From the NCBI GenBank assembly GCA_020686985.1, contig JAJEPU010000033.1, positions 1 to 35,754 of the forward strand: a stretch of 35,754 bases of DNA, read 5' to 3'. The position numbers were made by a program, and so were the translations under genes. This stretch comes from Brotaphodocola catenula. GTDB taxonomy: Bacteria; Bacillota; Clostridia; Lachnospirales; Lachnospiraceae. Of the stretch, positions 29,829 through 35,754 are shown in pieces. Position 1 is the first letter of the stretch. Every line of letters begins with the position of its first letter. The notes under the pieces are model-generated. The model saw nothing but the letters and a program-made list of their open reading frames with translations. It ran no database searches and had not been told where the DNA came from.

Positions 29829-30695
29829 TTAGTGCGCTGCAAACACGGACTTCGCGAGGCTTCCCGTCTTAAATAGGGTAAATGCCAGCAAAACCGTATA
29901 GCCCATAACGCCCCAAATGCTGCTGATGATGTTATCCGAAAAGGACAGGTTCTGAATCAGAACTGCATAGATGCCCACACAGATCATGATAAGAAAGCCC
30001 TGAAATCCCAGTGCAAACAGGGAGCGCAGATAGTTTTGACCGGTATGGCTCTGCTCATGGTTTCCAAAGGTTGCGAACGGAATCGGTGCAAGGCTCACCA
30101 TGAGATATATTTCCACCATTCGGCCATACACGATGACAAAGATGATTGCCGACAACGCCAGCATCGTGACCTGAACCACAAAGGTCTGCAAATACAGTCC
30201 CAGCAGCGGTCCTAAGTCCATCCCTTCCAGCGTGGCCTGCATTGCTGTCAGGGTCGCATCGCTGACGGACGTACTGCCGGAAATCAGACCGCCGCTTCGG
30301 GAGATCACTTGCTGCGCTACATCAAAGACAGCCATCGTGATATTGAATGTGTTCGAGATCAGGGTCACTGCCAGAAAGGTCTTAAAGACCCATTTGAAAA
30401 ATGTCCATGTCTCGAAATTTGCCAGATTGTTATGCTCGATAAGCATCTGGATCAGCTCATAACAGGCGATGAATGTCAGCACCATTCCGGCAATGGGCAG
30501 GATCACGGATTCCGAGATGTTGCGGATCATAGAAAAGACCGCAGGTGAAAAGTTCGCCGGTGTGGTTCCCACATCGCCTGCGATCTGTCCAACCTGCTGG
30601 TTGACCGAATCGAACATCCCTGAAAGATTTCCCATGATGCCGCTGATGATCATGCTCTTGAGCCAATCTGTGATCTGTTCAAGGATACTCTGCAT
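29829..30695 (-). CDS. VirB6/TrbL-like channel protein, CD1112 family, 288 aa
   Basis: This is a polytopic membrane protein expected to form part of the inner-membrane pore for DNA transfer. Five to six hydrophobic helices are visible, at about residues 55-80 (VILPIAGMVLTFIACYELIQ), 100-125, 165-190 (FVVQVTMLALSAIIFVIVYG), 195-210, 225-250 (ALGFQGFLIMICVGIYAVLI) and 258-278. The short amphipathic N-terminus is followed by a Gln/Gly loop. AAGGAGG lies six bases before the ATG. Composition and gene order match the CD1112 family of Tn1549-like elements, where it normally follows maff2. Confidence 0.88.
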   Translation of the reverse strand: MQSILEQITDWLKSMIISGIMGNLSGMFDSVNQQVGQIAGDVGTTPANFSPAVFSMIRNISESVILPIAGMVLTFIACYELIQMLIEHNNLANFETWTFFKWVFKTFLAVTLISNTFNITMAVFDVAQQVISRSGGLISGSTSVSDATLTAMQATLEGMDLGPLLGLYLQTFVVQVTMLALSAIIFVIVYGRMVEIYLMVSLAPIPFATFGNHEQSHTGQNYLRSLFALGFQGFLIMICVGIYAVLIQNLSFSDNIISSIWGVMGYTVLLAFTLFKTGSLAKSVFAAH

Positions 30696-30710
30696 GAGCC
30701 GCCTCCTTTC

Positions 30711-30809
30711 TTACGCAAACACGCCGAACAGCTTCGCCATCCGGGACAGAAGCATGAACAGCTGTGAGAAAAGAGACAGTGCCGATGCAGTTGTAGTAAG
30801 AAACGCCAT
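30711..30809 (-). CDS. Very short hydrophobic protein between maff2 and virB6, 32 aa
   Basis: This ORF is too short for most gene finders. It begins with ATG eight bases after a perfect AGGAGG, which is strong evidence of translation. The product, starting MAFLTTTASALSLFSQLFML and ending FGVFA, is a single amphipathic or membrane-spanning helix with three basic residues at its middle and end. The stop is 15 bases before the virB6-like start. I do not know a family for it. It might be a small membrane subunit of the conjugation channel, or a leader whose translation couples to virB6. Confidence 0.5.
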   Translation of the reverse strand: MAFLTTTASALSLFSQLFMLLSRMAKLFGVFA

Positions 30810-31001
30810 AGATTTGTCCTCCTGTAACTTGTCCGGCCTATCAGCCGGTGCGATTCTAAACTGCGGTTCTGCGTCATACTTCCAACATGTGCACCTGCCG
30901 GAGAGCGCAGAAAATAGCCAGCTGCGGAGATTGCCTGCACCTGACTATGTAACAGGCAGCTTTCGCCGCCCGGTCGGAATCTTCGCTCCGACAGTTTTCG
31001 C

Positions 31002-31085
31002 TTAACCGAACAGACCAGAAAGCAGCGGCACCAGAGTCGTGCCGATCAGTGCCACGCCGCCGCCAGCCATCAGCTGTTTTATCCC
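31002..31085 (-). pseudogene. 3' fragment of maff2, cut by insertion of a second element
   Basis: Only the last 27 codons remain: GIKQLMAGGG, then VALIGTTLVPLLSGLFG and stop. I recognise this as the C-terminal end of Maff2-family small membrane proteins, which normally have about 60-70 residues and precede the virB6-like gene in Tn1549-type ICEs. Immediately upstream of the Gly codon the frame meets a TAA (31089-31091), and sequence similarity ends. The N-terminal part and the coupling-protein gene should lie on the far side of the inserted element, beyond the right edge. The 192 bases between here and the 32-aa ORF (30810-31001) hold small hairpins (for example GTCGGA with TCCGAC near 30974-30993) but no other gene that I can support. 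Confidence 0.8.
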
Positions 31086-31126
31086 CAATTAGGTGTAAAA
31101 CTCTGCTCGATGGCGGGCGGCGGCGT
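31054..31126. repeat. 17-bp inverted repeat centred on the maff2 junction, candidate att site
   Basis: The minus-strand maff2 bases ATGGCTGGCGGCGGCGT (31054-31070) recur on the plus strand at 31110-31126 with one mismatch. The dyad centre is at about 31090, within five bases of the point where maff2 similarity ends. The recombinase stop is about 50 bases further right. Large serine recombinases act at att sites with partial dyad symmetry and cross over at the centre, so this fits a hybrid attL/attR site. The arms are wider apart than in well-studied sites, so it remains a hypothesis. Confidence 0.5.
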
Positions 31127-31159
31127 ACAAAAAATCTATATGGTGTTTTTTAGAGAACC

Positions 31160-31191
31160 GTCCCGGCGGGACAGGTCAGGCAGTGACCTGT
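31160..31191. other. Two stem-loops over the recombinase stop codon
   Basis: GTCCC and GGGAC (31160-31172) pair around GGC, and ACAGGTCA (31171-31178) pairs perfectly with TGACCTGT (31184-31191). The second spans the recombinase stop codon. No T run follows on the minus strand, so simple termination is unlikely; mRNA protection or a recombination accessory site are possible. Confidence 0.4.
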
Positions 31192-32846
31192 TCCACCTCC
31201 GGGATGGGTTTGAGATTAAAATGAATTTCGATAGAAATGTGTCTTGTTTTATCTTCGTCAATGCGTTCATGCACGACGATTTCTTTGATTAAGCGGTTAA
31301 GGGTGGCTGCGTCCAGCTCTGTGATGTTGGCATATTCCTGAATGGCTTCCACCCATTGTTTTGCGTCATTGGCAAGCTGGACTTCATCAGACAGCCGCTT
31401 TCTGCCCTCGGACACTTTTGCTTTAAGCTCCGTCTGCTCGGTCTGTGTCTTTTCCAGCATGGTGTTGAAATTCTGCTCACTGATACGCCCTGCAATCATA
31501 TCCTCATAAAGCCGCATGACCATTTTGTCCAGAACCTCAATCCGTTCCTCGTCCCTTGTAAGGGAGCGTTCCATTGCTTCCCGCTGTTCCCGCTGCTCTG
31601 CTTCACAGGTATTGGTCAGGCGGTCGGCAACCGCTTCCCCGTCCATCAGGGCAGCTCTGGCACATTCCCGGATTTTCCGCAGCACATGGCTGTAAAGGGT
31701 GTCATAGTCAATCCGGTGCTGGGTGCAGTGGTTCTTTCCAAAGGCGTTGTAGGTCTTGCAGGAATAAATCCGCTGGGGATGTTTTGCGTTTGTGTAGCGT
31801 ACCGTCAGCGACTTCCCACACTCGCCGCATTTTAACAATCCGGCAAACAGGCTGATTTCATCGGTCTGCCCCGGACGCTGGCGGGATTTCAGCTTGTTCT
31901 GCACAATGTCAAAGCTCATGCGGTCAATCAGCGGTTCATGCTGTCCCTCCACCACAATCCAGTCCTCCGGCTTCTTTTCCCCAATTGTGCCGATTTTGAA
32001 ACGGTAGTCTTTTTTCTGGGAAGCAATCGCACCGGTGTAGACGGGATTCATCAAAAGGTCTTTGATAACGGAGAAGTCCCACATATACCGCCCGTTTTCC
32101 GGGTCTTTCTTTTCCCATTTGGTTCGGGTGTTGCGAAGCCCCCGTTCCCGGTTCCACCATGTGGGGCAGGGGATTTTTTCTTCCTCCAGCCGTCTGCGGA
32201 TATAGTTCGGACCATGACCGTTCAGGGCATATCCGAAAATCAGCCGCACAATCGGGGCGGTTTCCTCGTCAATGAGCAGATGGTTTTTGTCCTCCGGGTC
32301 TTTCCGATACCCAAACGGGGCAAGACACCCGGTAAACTGTCCTTTCTGCGCTTTCAGAAGATAAGAGGAATGGACTTTCTTGGAAATATCCTTGCTGTAC
32401 ATCTCATTCAGGATATTCTTGAACGGGGCGATGTCGTTGTTATCCCGCAGGGTGTCGATACCGTCATTCATGGCAATATAGCGGACACCGTTTCTTGGGA
32501 AAAAGTCCTCAATCAAATGCCCGGTTTGCAGATAGTTCCGCCCCAGTCGGCTGAGGTCTTTCGTGATGACAAGGTTGATTTGCCTGCGCTCAATAGCTCT
32601 CAACATCCTCTGTAAATCAGGACGCTCCATATTAAGACCTGTGAAGCCATCGTCCTGATAGACTGCCACAACCTCCCATCCCTGCTTTTCGCAGTATTTT
32701 TCCAGCATATCCCGCTGGTTGGCGATACTGGCACTTTCGCCTTGCAGGTCATCGTCCTTTGACAGCCTGCAATAGACCGCCGCACGATAGCCCCCGGCAA
32801 GTGCCGAACCGATTGTTCTGTATTCCATTTCGTTCATCATAGCCAT
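31176..32846 (-). CDS. Large serine recombinase (TnpX-like, with DUF4368), 556 aa
   Basis: This enzyme integrates and excises the inner element. The catalytic domain spans residues about 17-160, with the nucleophilic Ser in AVYCRLSKDD and the conserved LSRLGRNYLQTGHLIE helix. The recombinase domain follows (APFGYRKDPEDKNHLLIDEE onward). A zinc ribbon is present in LKCGECGKSLTVRYTNAKH with YSCKTY (about 338-366). A coiled coil (about 410-500) and a DUF4368-like end close the protein. The ATG begins directly after the stop of the upstream small gene, so translation is coupled. Length and layout match TnpX/Tn4451-type transposases. It lies next to the maff2 junction, as expected for an element-end recombinase. 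Confidence 0.93.
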   Translation of the reverse strand: MAMMNEMEYRTIGSALAGGYRAAVYCRLSKDDDLQGESASIANQRDMLEKYCEKQGWEVVAVYQDDGFTGLNMERPDLQRMLRAIERRQINLVITKDLSRLGRNYLQTGHLIEDFFPRNGVRYIAMNDGIDTLRDNNDIAPFKNILNEMYSKDISKKVHSSYLLKAQKGQFTGCLAPFGYRKDPEDKNHLLIDEETAPIVRLIFGYALNGHGPNYIRRRLEEEKIPCPTWWNRERGLRNTRTKWEKKDPENGRYMWDFSVIKDLLMNPVYTGAIASQKKDYRFKIGTIGEKKPEDWIVVEGQHEPLIDRMSFDIVQNKLKSRQRPGQTDEISLFAGLLKCGECGKSLTVRYTNAKHPQRIYSCKTYNAFGKNHCTQHRIDYDTLYSHVLRKIRECARAALMDGEAVADRLTNTCEAEQREQREAMERSLTRDEERIEVLDKMVMRLYEDMIAGRISEQNFNTMLEKTQTEQTELKAKVSEGRKRLSDEVQLANDAKQWVEAIQEYANITELDAATLNRLIKEIVVHERIDEDKTRHISIEIHFNLKPIPEVEQVTA

Positions 32847-33044
32847 TTACCCACACAATCCAGACGGTATCTGGCTCTTTTGAACCTCATCTTCATTATA
32901 GCCTATATCTTTCTTTTTAGCAAGATATTCTTTTGTATTTATTTTACCGTATTTCTGGGAAATCAGGCTGACGAACACATCGGTTGCGTCCAGTTCCCCG
33001 TCAAATACAGTGGTCACATGAATCTCTGTTTTGTTTTTTGCCAT
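32847..33044 (-). CDS. Small recombinase-associated protein, 65 aa
   Basis: The protein begins MAKNKTEIHVTTVFDGELDA and ends QKSQIPSGLCG. Similar small proteins with the VFDGELDATDVFV pattern occur directly upstream of serine recombinases in other Clostridia elements, but I do not know an established name or function. GGAGG lies ten bases before the ATG. Its stop codon is immediately followed by the recombinase ATG, so the two are expressed together. It may be a recombination directionality or accessory factor; that is inference from position only. Confidence 0.7.
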   Translation of the reverse strand: MAKNKTEIHVTTVFDGELDATDVFVSLISQKYGKINTKEYLAKKKDIGYNEDEVQKSQIPSGLCG

Positions 33045-33088
33045 AGGCAGTTATCCTCCATACATGAAAATAGCCAGACAGAGGGTGT

Positions 33089-33273
33089 CGGCAACGAAGT
33101 CCGGCAACGGGCTTCAAAAGACCTTGCAAACAATCTCAATCTGGCGATGGTTACTATTTATACTTTTCTTTTATTTTTCTGTTGTTTTGGTTGTTATAAG
33201 GGAGAAAAGCCCGGAAATAAGGGGTTTTCCCCGGCAACCGGCTCGGCAACGGGATAGCAACAGGGGGTGCAAC
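33089..33273. repeat. Iteron-like GCAAC repeats flanking an AT-rich stretch, candidate origin of the inner element
   Basis: CGGCAAC occurs at 33089 and 33102. After an AT-rich stretch (about 33135-33200, mostly A/T with TATTTATAC and TTATAA) it occurs again at 33232 and 33244. The core GCAAC then continues at 33257 and 33269, giving four copies spaced 12, 11 and 12 bases. Two inverted copies (GTTGCCG at 33349 and 33362) lie within the end of the helicase gene. A hairpin of GGGG-TTTT-CCCC sits at 33221-33232. Repeats about one helical turn apart beside an AT-rich segment, next to helicase and primase genes, resemble a replication origin. Confidence 0.5.
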
Positions 33274-33285
33274 GGGCGGTCATTT

Positions 33286-34680
33286 TCAGAATGGAAGCTC
33301 CATCTGTTCTGTGACCTCCACAAAACCATCCATCGTTTTTTCAGACGGGTTGCCGGAGTCCGTTGCCGGGTTTTCACGCTCCCAGCCCTTTTGTCTGCCA
33401 TATTCGGAAAACATTCTTGGGTTCGGGAAGTACCGCCAGCCGGTAATGCACTGGTTCATAATCTCGTTGATTTCCCGGATTTCCCATTGCTTCGGCTCGT
33501 CAAAGGTGTGGTTCAAGGCTTCCTTGTAAAGCTGCTTGGAACAGACCATGCTCCCGGTGTACTTATCAAGATACGCCTGTATCATTCCGGCTTTGGTGTC
33601 CTCCGGCATAAAATCCCGCTGGTGTTCTTTGAGATACCGCTGCATGGTGGGGCTGAAAGCCAGCTTGAACCTGCCGCTTCGGTAAATCTCCATAGCTTCT
33701 GCCCACATCTGCTCGATATAGGCTCTGGAAGCGGCTTCGTCCTCCAAAATGTGAACCTCCGCCTGCTCCGGGTACACCATGACCGGGATAAAACGGCGGT
33801 TGCCTGAACGGTCAAGGGGCAGGAAGTCAAGGGCATTGGAAGTGCCGCCAAACACGCACTGACGAGGGCGGTCTGCCGGGTGGGTTTCATAGGGTATCTT
33901 GTAAACCTCTTTCTGCCGGCTTAAAAACGACTTGATTTCCTCAATGCTCTTGGCGTTGGCGGTTGCCATCATTTCCGACATTTCGATAATCCAGTGACCT
34001 TGCAGCTTACGGTACACATTGTCATCGTCCAGCTTCCGCAAATCATCGGAGAACCACTCGTCCCGGACTGCCAGCAGACGGAAGAAGGTGGACTTGCCAG
34101 CCCCCTGACCGCCTACCAGGCAGAGCATGATTTCAAACTTGCACCCCGGCTGAAAGGCTCGTGAGATTGCACCCAGCAGGAACAGCTTCAATGCTTCATA
34201 GGTGTAATCGTCTGCGTCAGCCCCCAGAAAGTGCCGCAGGCAGAAACGGATTCGCTCTGTCCCGTCCCACACAAGGGTATTGAGATAGTCCCGGATGGGA
34301 TGGTACTTGTTTTCATTTGCCACAATCCCGATGGCGTTATCAATCTTTTTCTCATTGGTAAGCCCGTAGGTTTCTTCCAGATAGAGAAGCAGATATTTCA
34401 TGTCCGTATCGTTTAAGGCGGTGCTGTCCCTGTGGAAGCCGATGGGCTTTATGATGTCCTTGCGGTCGGTCAGGATGTTGTATGCGATAGCCCCGGAAAG
34501 CAGCGGGTCACGCTGGAATACGGTCAGGCAGTTCCGTATGCTCTGACGGACACCGCCTTTCTCGGTGGTTTCCAGCCCCGCCTTGATTTCCTCAATGCTC
34601 TGGGGCGGCTGCATGGCGTTCATGGTGTTTTTTAGTTCTTGCTGCGTCTGCGGCTGCAAGCTCTGCCATTCGCTGTTCAA
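33286..34680 (-). CDS. VapE-type (virulence-associated E) helicase, 464 aa
   Basis: VapE-like proteins are P-loop ATPases related to the helicase of phage and satellite replication modules. The Walker A motif GGQGAGKSTFFRLL lies near residues 187-200. A Walker B-like WIIEMSEM is near 232-239, and the later FGGTSNALDFLPLDRSGNRR near 272-291 is the typical sensor region of the family. The open frame starts with TTG at 34680, with AAGGA eleven bases ahead; ATG codons at 34623 and 34614 are alternatives. The start overlaps the primase gene by about 90 bases, so both are probably needed together. It likely unwinds the inner element for replication. Confidence 0.88.
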   Translation of the reverse strand: MNSEWQSLQPQTQQELKNTMNAMQPPQSIEEIKAGLETTEKGGVRQSIRNCLTVFQRDPLLSGAIAYNILTDRKDIIKPIGFHRDSTALNDTDMKYLLLYLEETYGLTNEKKIDNAIGIVANENKYHPIRDYLNTLVWDGTERIRFCLRHFLGADADDYTYEALKLFLLGAISRAFQPGCKFEIMLCLVGGQGAGKSTFFRLLAVRDEWFSDDLRKLDDDNVYRKLQGHWIIEMSEMMATANAKSIEEIKSFLSRQKEVYKIPYETHPADRPRQCVFGGTSNALDFLPLDRSGNRRFIPVMVYPEQAEVHILEDEAASRAYIEQMWAEAMEIYRSGRFKLAFSPTMQRYLKEHQRDFMPEDTKAGMIQAYLDKYTGSMVCSKQLYKEALNHTFDEPKQWEIREINEIMNQCITGWRYFPNPRMFSEYGRQKGWERENPATDSGNPSEKTMDGFVEVTEQMELPF

Positions 34681-35236
34681 GCTGTATCACATCCTTTCCG
34701 TATTCCGTAATCAAAGCCGCTTTTTCCTCTGTTTCCCCGAACAGCAGCACATCCAGCAGATATTCCACATGGTCTTGCTTCTGTAAGGCTTCCACAAACC
34801 GGGGATGAAAGACTTCCTCCGGGGAGTGCGGGGCATATTCCTTTCTCCACACTCGGAGTAGGTGGAGATAATCGGCAAGAATACGGAAGCAGCGGTTTTT
34901 TGCTTCCTGAAACTGTTCCTCCGGGGATTTCTGCCGGGGCTTGGGCTTTTTTGCTTTTCCCGGCGGTTTCCAGTCCTCATAGGAAAGCCCGAAGTCCTGT
35001 GCCAGTTGTACGGCGGCGTCTTTCTTTCCCAGCCCATACAGGGCGGCGGCAAAATCAATCACATCCCCATCCGCACCGCAGCCGAAGCAGTGGTAACGCC
35101 GATCCAGCTTCATGCTTGGGGTTTTATCATGATGGAACGGGCAGCAAGCCATCCCGTTCCGCCCTACATGGATTCCATAATGCTCCGCAGCCTGTCTGGT
35201 TGTGACGGACTGCTTCACAGCTTCAAATACATTCAA
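34592..35236 (-). CDS. CHC2 zinc-finger primase-like protein, 214 aa
   Basis: The N-terminal 65 residues form the DnaG-type zinc-binding domain: CCPFHHDKTPSMKL followed by YHCFGCGADGDVIDF. These bring the Cys, His, Cys and Cys ligands together. There is no Toprim catalytic domain; the rest is helical and charged, ending in KKHHERHAAAPEH. It may therefore recognise start sites and depend on a partner for RNA synthesis. The start is a TTG with AGGAGGG six to seven bases ahead. It overlaps the VapE-type gene, a pairing common in mobilizable elements of Firmicutes. Confidence 0.88.
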   Translation of the reverse strand: MNVFEAVKQSVTTRQAAEHYGIHVGRNGMACCPFHHDKTPSMKLDRRYHCFGCGADGDVIDFAAALYGLGKKDAAVQLAQDFGLSYEDWKPPGKAKKPKPRQKSPEEQFQEAKNRCFRILADYLHLLRVWRKEYAPHSPEEVFHPRFVEALQKQDHVEYLLDVLLFGETEEKAALITEYGKDVIQLEQRMAELAAADAARTKKHHERHAAAPEH

Positions 35237-35301
35237 ATCTATCCCTCCTTGAAAAAAGAAAAAACACCTGACATTCTCTGATTGAAAATGGCAAGTGCCT
35301 G

Positions 35302-35754
35302 TTAAAGTTCCATATCCTGTTGTCTGTGTTTCGCCTGTGCCGGGGCGGTTCTTTGTGCTTTTTTCTCGTCAGTCTTATCCTGCAAGATTTCTTTGATAGG
35401 CTGTTTCTTGGGCGGCTCTTTACTTTCCTCTGTGCCGGGTGTGGCTTTCCGTACCCAGTAGCGGATGTCCCGCAGCTTCTTCAAATCCTCCTGTACCTCG
35501 GTCAGCGGTACTTTCAGCTCTGCGATTTCGCTAAGAAGCATTTCCTGCTCCTCTTGCAGCTCCTTTTGGGTACTGTCCTTATCGTCCGGGTGCTTGGCAA
35601 GATAGGCGGCGGCTTTCGCATACCGGGCAACCTCTGGGTGTTCCTGTTTGAATTTCTCCTTTGTTTTCTTAAAAAATATCTTCTGGTACTTCTCATAGAC
35701 AGGCTTACATTCCTTGCAGTCTGTCCGGCTGGCAAGAATCCCGTCAATCACTTT
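35302..35754 (-). CDS. C-terminal part of a MobA/MobL-type relaxase (open at the window edge)
   Basis: The frame is open to the right edge, so this is a partial gene. The visible 150 residues contain TDCKECKPVYEKYQKIFFKK, then KFKQEHPEVARYAKAAAYL, then a coiled coil (EELQEEQEMLLSEIAELKVP region) and a Lys/Pro-rich tail ending HRQQDMEL. I recognise this as the C-terminal end of MobA/MobL family proteins of small mobilizable elements. The catalytic N-terminus is not in the window. The gap before the primase start (35237-35301) contains only a small GGCA/TGCC hairpin. Confidence 0.7.
   Translation of the reverse strand, partial: KVIDGILASRTDCKECKPVYEKYQKIFFKKTKEKFKQEHPEVARYAKAAAYLAKHPDDKDSTQKELQEEQEMLLSEIAELKVPLTEVQEDLKKLRDIRYWVRKATPGTEESKEPPKKQPIKEILQDKTDEKKAQRTAPAQAKHRQQDMEL

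Larger units (their letters stand above)
7362..31085. mobile_element. Tn1549/CTn-type integrative conjugative element backbone
   Basis: Relaxase, MobC, methylase-helicase, YodL and LPD16-like proteins, topoisomerase III, DUF4366, DUF4315, NlpC/P60, VirB4, PrgI, VirB6-like and the maff2 fragment are in the standard order for this element type. The integrase, the coupling protein and both ends are not in the window. The BREX operon at the left is most simply read as cargo of the same element, since it directly follows the relaxase terminator. Confidence 0.85.
31086..35754. mobile_element. Integrative and mobilizable element inserted in maff2 (left part)
   Basis: The unit holds a large serine recombinase next to the junction, a small partner protein, an origin-like region, a VapE-like helicase, a CHC2 primase and a MobA/MobL-type relaxase. 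It has no conjugation channel genes within view, so it would be mobilized by the host ICE or another element. One boundary is at 31086-31091 in maff2. The other boundary is outside the window. Confidence 0.75.

Noticed and set aside
30469-31005. Plus-strand frame of 178 codons at the maff2-virB6 boundary
   Set aside because: It runs opposite the virB6-like gene and the small ORF, with no ribosome site or recognisable motif.
31110-31292. Plus-strand frame beginning MAGGGV, as if a second maff2 start
   Set aside because: Only six codons resemble maff2; the rest is antisense to the recombinase end. It is better explained as the arm of an inverted repeat.

Overview
The window looks like mobile DNA from a gut-type Clostridia (Lachnospiraceae/Oscillospiraceae-like Firmicute). 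Every protein gene I accept reads on the minus strand. The backbone matches the module order of Tn1549/CTn-type integrative conjugative elements (ICEs): strong AGGAGG ribosome binding sites, tight 4-base ATGA gene overlaps, and the Maff2, CD1112, PrgI, VirB4, CD1108, DUF4315 and CD1107 families. Neither end of the ICE is in view.

Read in the direction of transcription (right to left), the layout is as follows. (1) 35754-31086 is part of a second, smaller element: a MobA/MobL-type relaxase C-terminus open at the edge, a CHC2 primase, a VapE-type helicase, an origin-like repeat region, a small protein and a large serine recombinase. It sits inside the ICE maff2 gene, of which only the last 27 codons remain (31002-31085). 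(2) 30809-23791 is the conjugation (type IV secretion) operon: a 32-aa hydrophobic ORF, VirB6/TrbL-like protein, PrgI, VirB4 ATPase, NlpC/P60 cell-wall hydrolase, DUF4315 and the DUF4366/SH3 surface protein, closed by a terminator. (3) 23790-21484 is a foreign insert region: a 33-bp tandem repeat array, GC-rich degenerate repeats, a GC-rich gene for a GT2 glycosyltransferase fused to a MarR-like winged helix, and the 3' end of a group II intron. (4) 21483-8890 is the DNA-processing operon: topoisomerase III, LPD16-like protein, a small conserved protein, YodL-domain protein, a transposon-transfer-assisting-like protein, a 2462-aa methylase/SNF2 helicase, MobC, a membrane protein and a small acidic protein. 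(5) 8828-7362 is the ICE relaxase, followed by a terminator and a cluster of inverted repeats that could be oriT. (6) 7127-73 is a BREX type 1 phage-defence operon: promoter, small HTH gene, brxA, brxB, brxC and a pglX reading frame that stops after 626 codons. pglZ and brxL would be expected further left, outside the window.

Together the genes describe a conjugative element that carries a defence island as cargo, has taken in a glycosyltransferase module, and has been parasitised by a mobilizable element inserted in one of its transfer genes. The points most worth following are the mosaic, prematurely ending pglX, the GT2-MarR fusion, the origin-like GCAAC array in the inner element, the dyad centred on the maff2 junction, and two UUCG-loop terminator hairpins placed directly before the relaxase and topoisomerase start codons. 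Family names are from recognition of sequence motifs, not from database searches.
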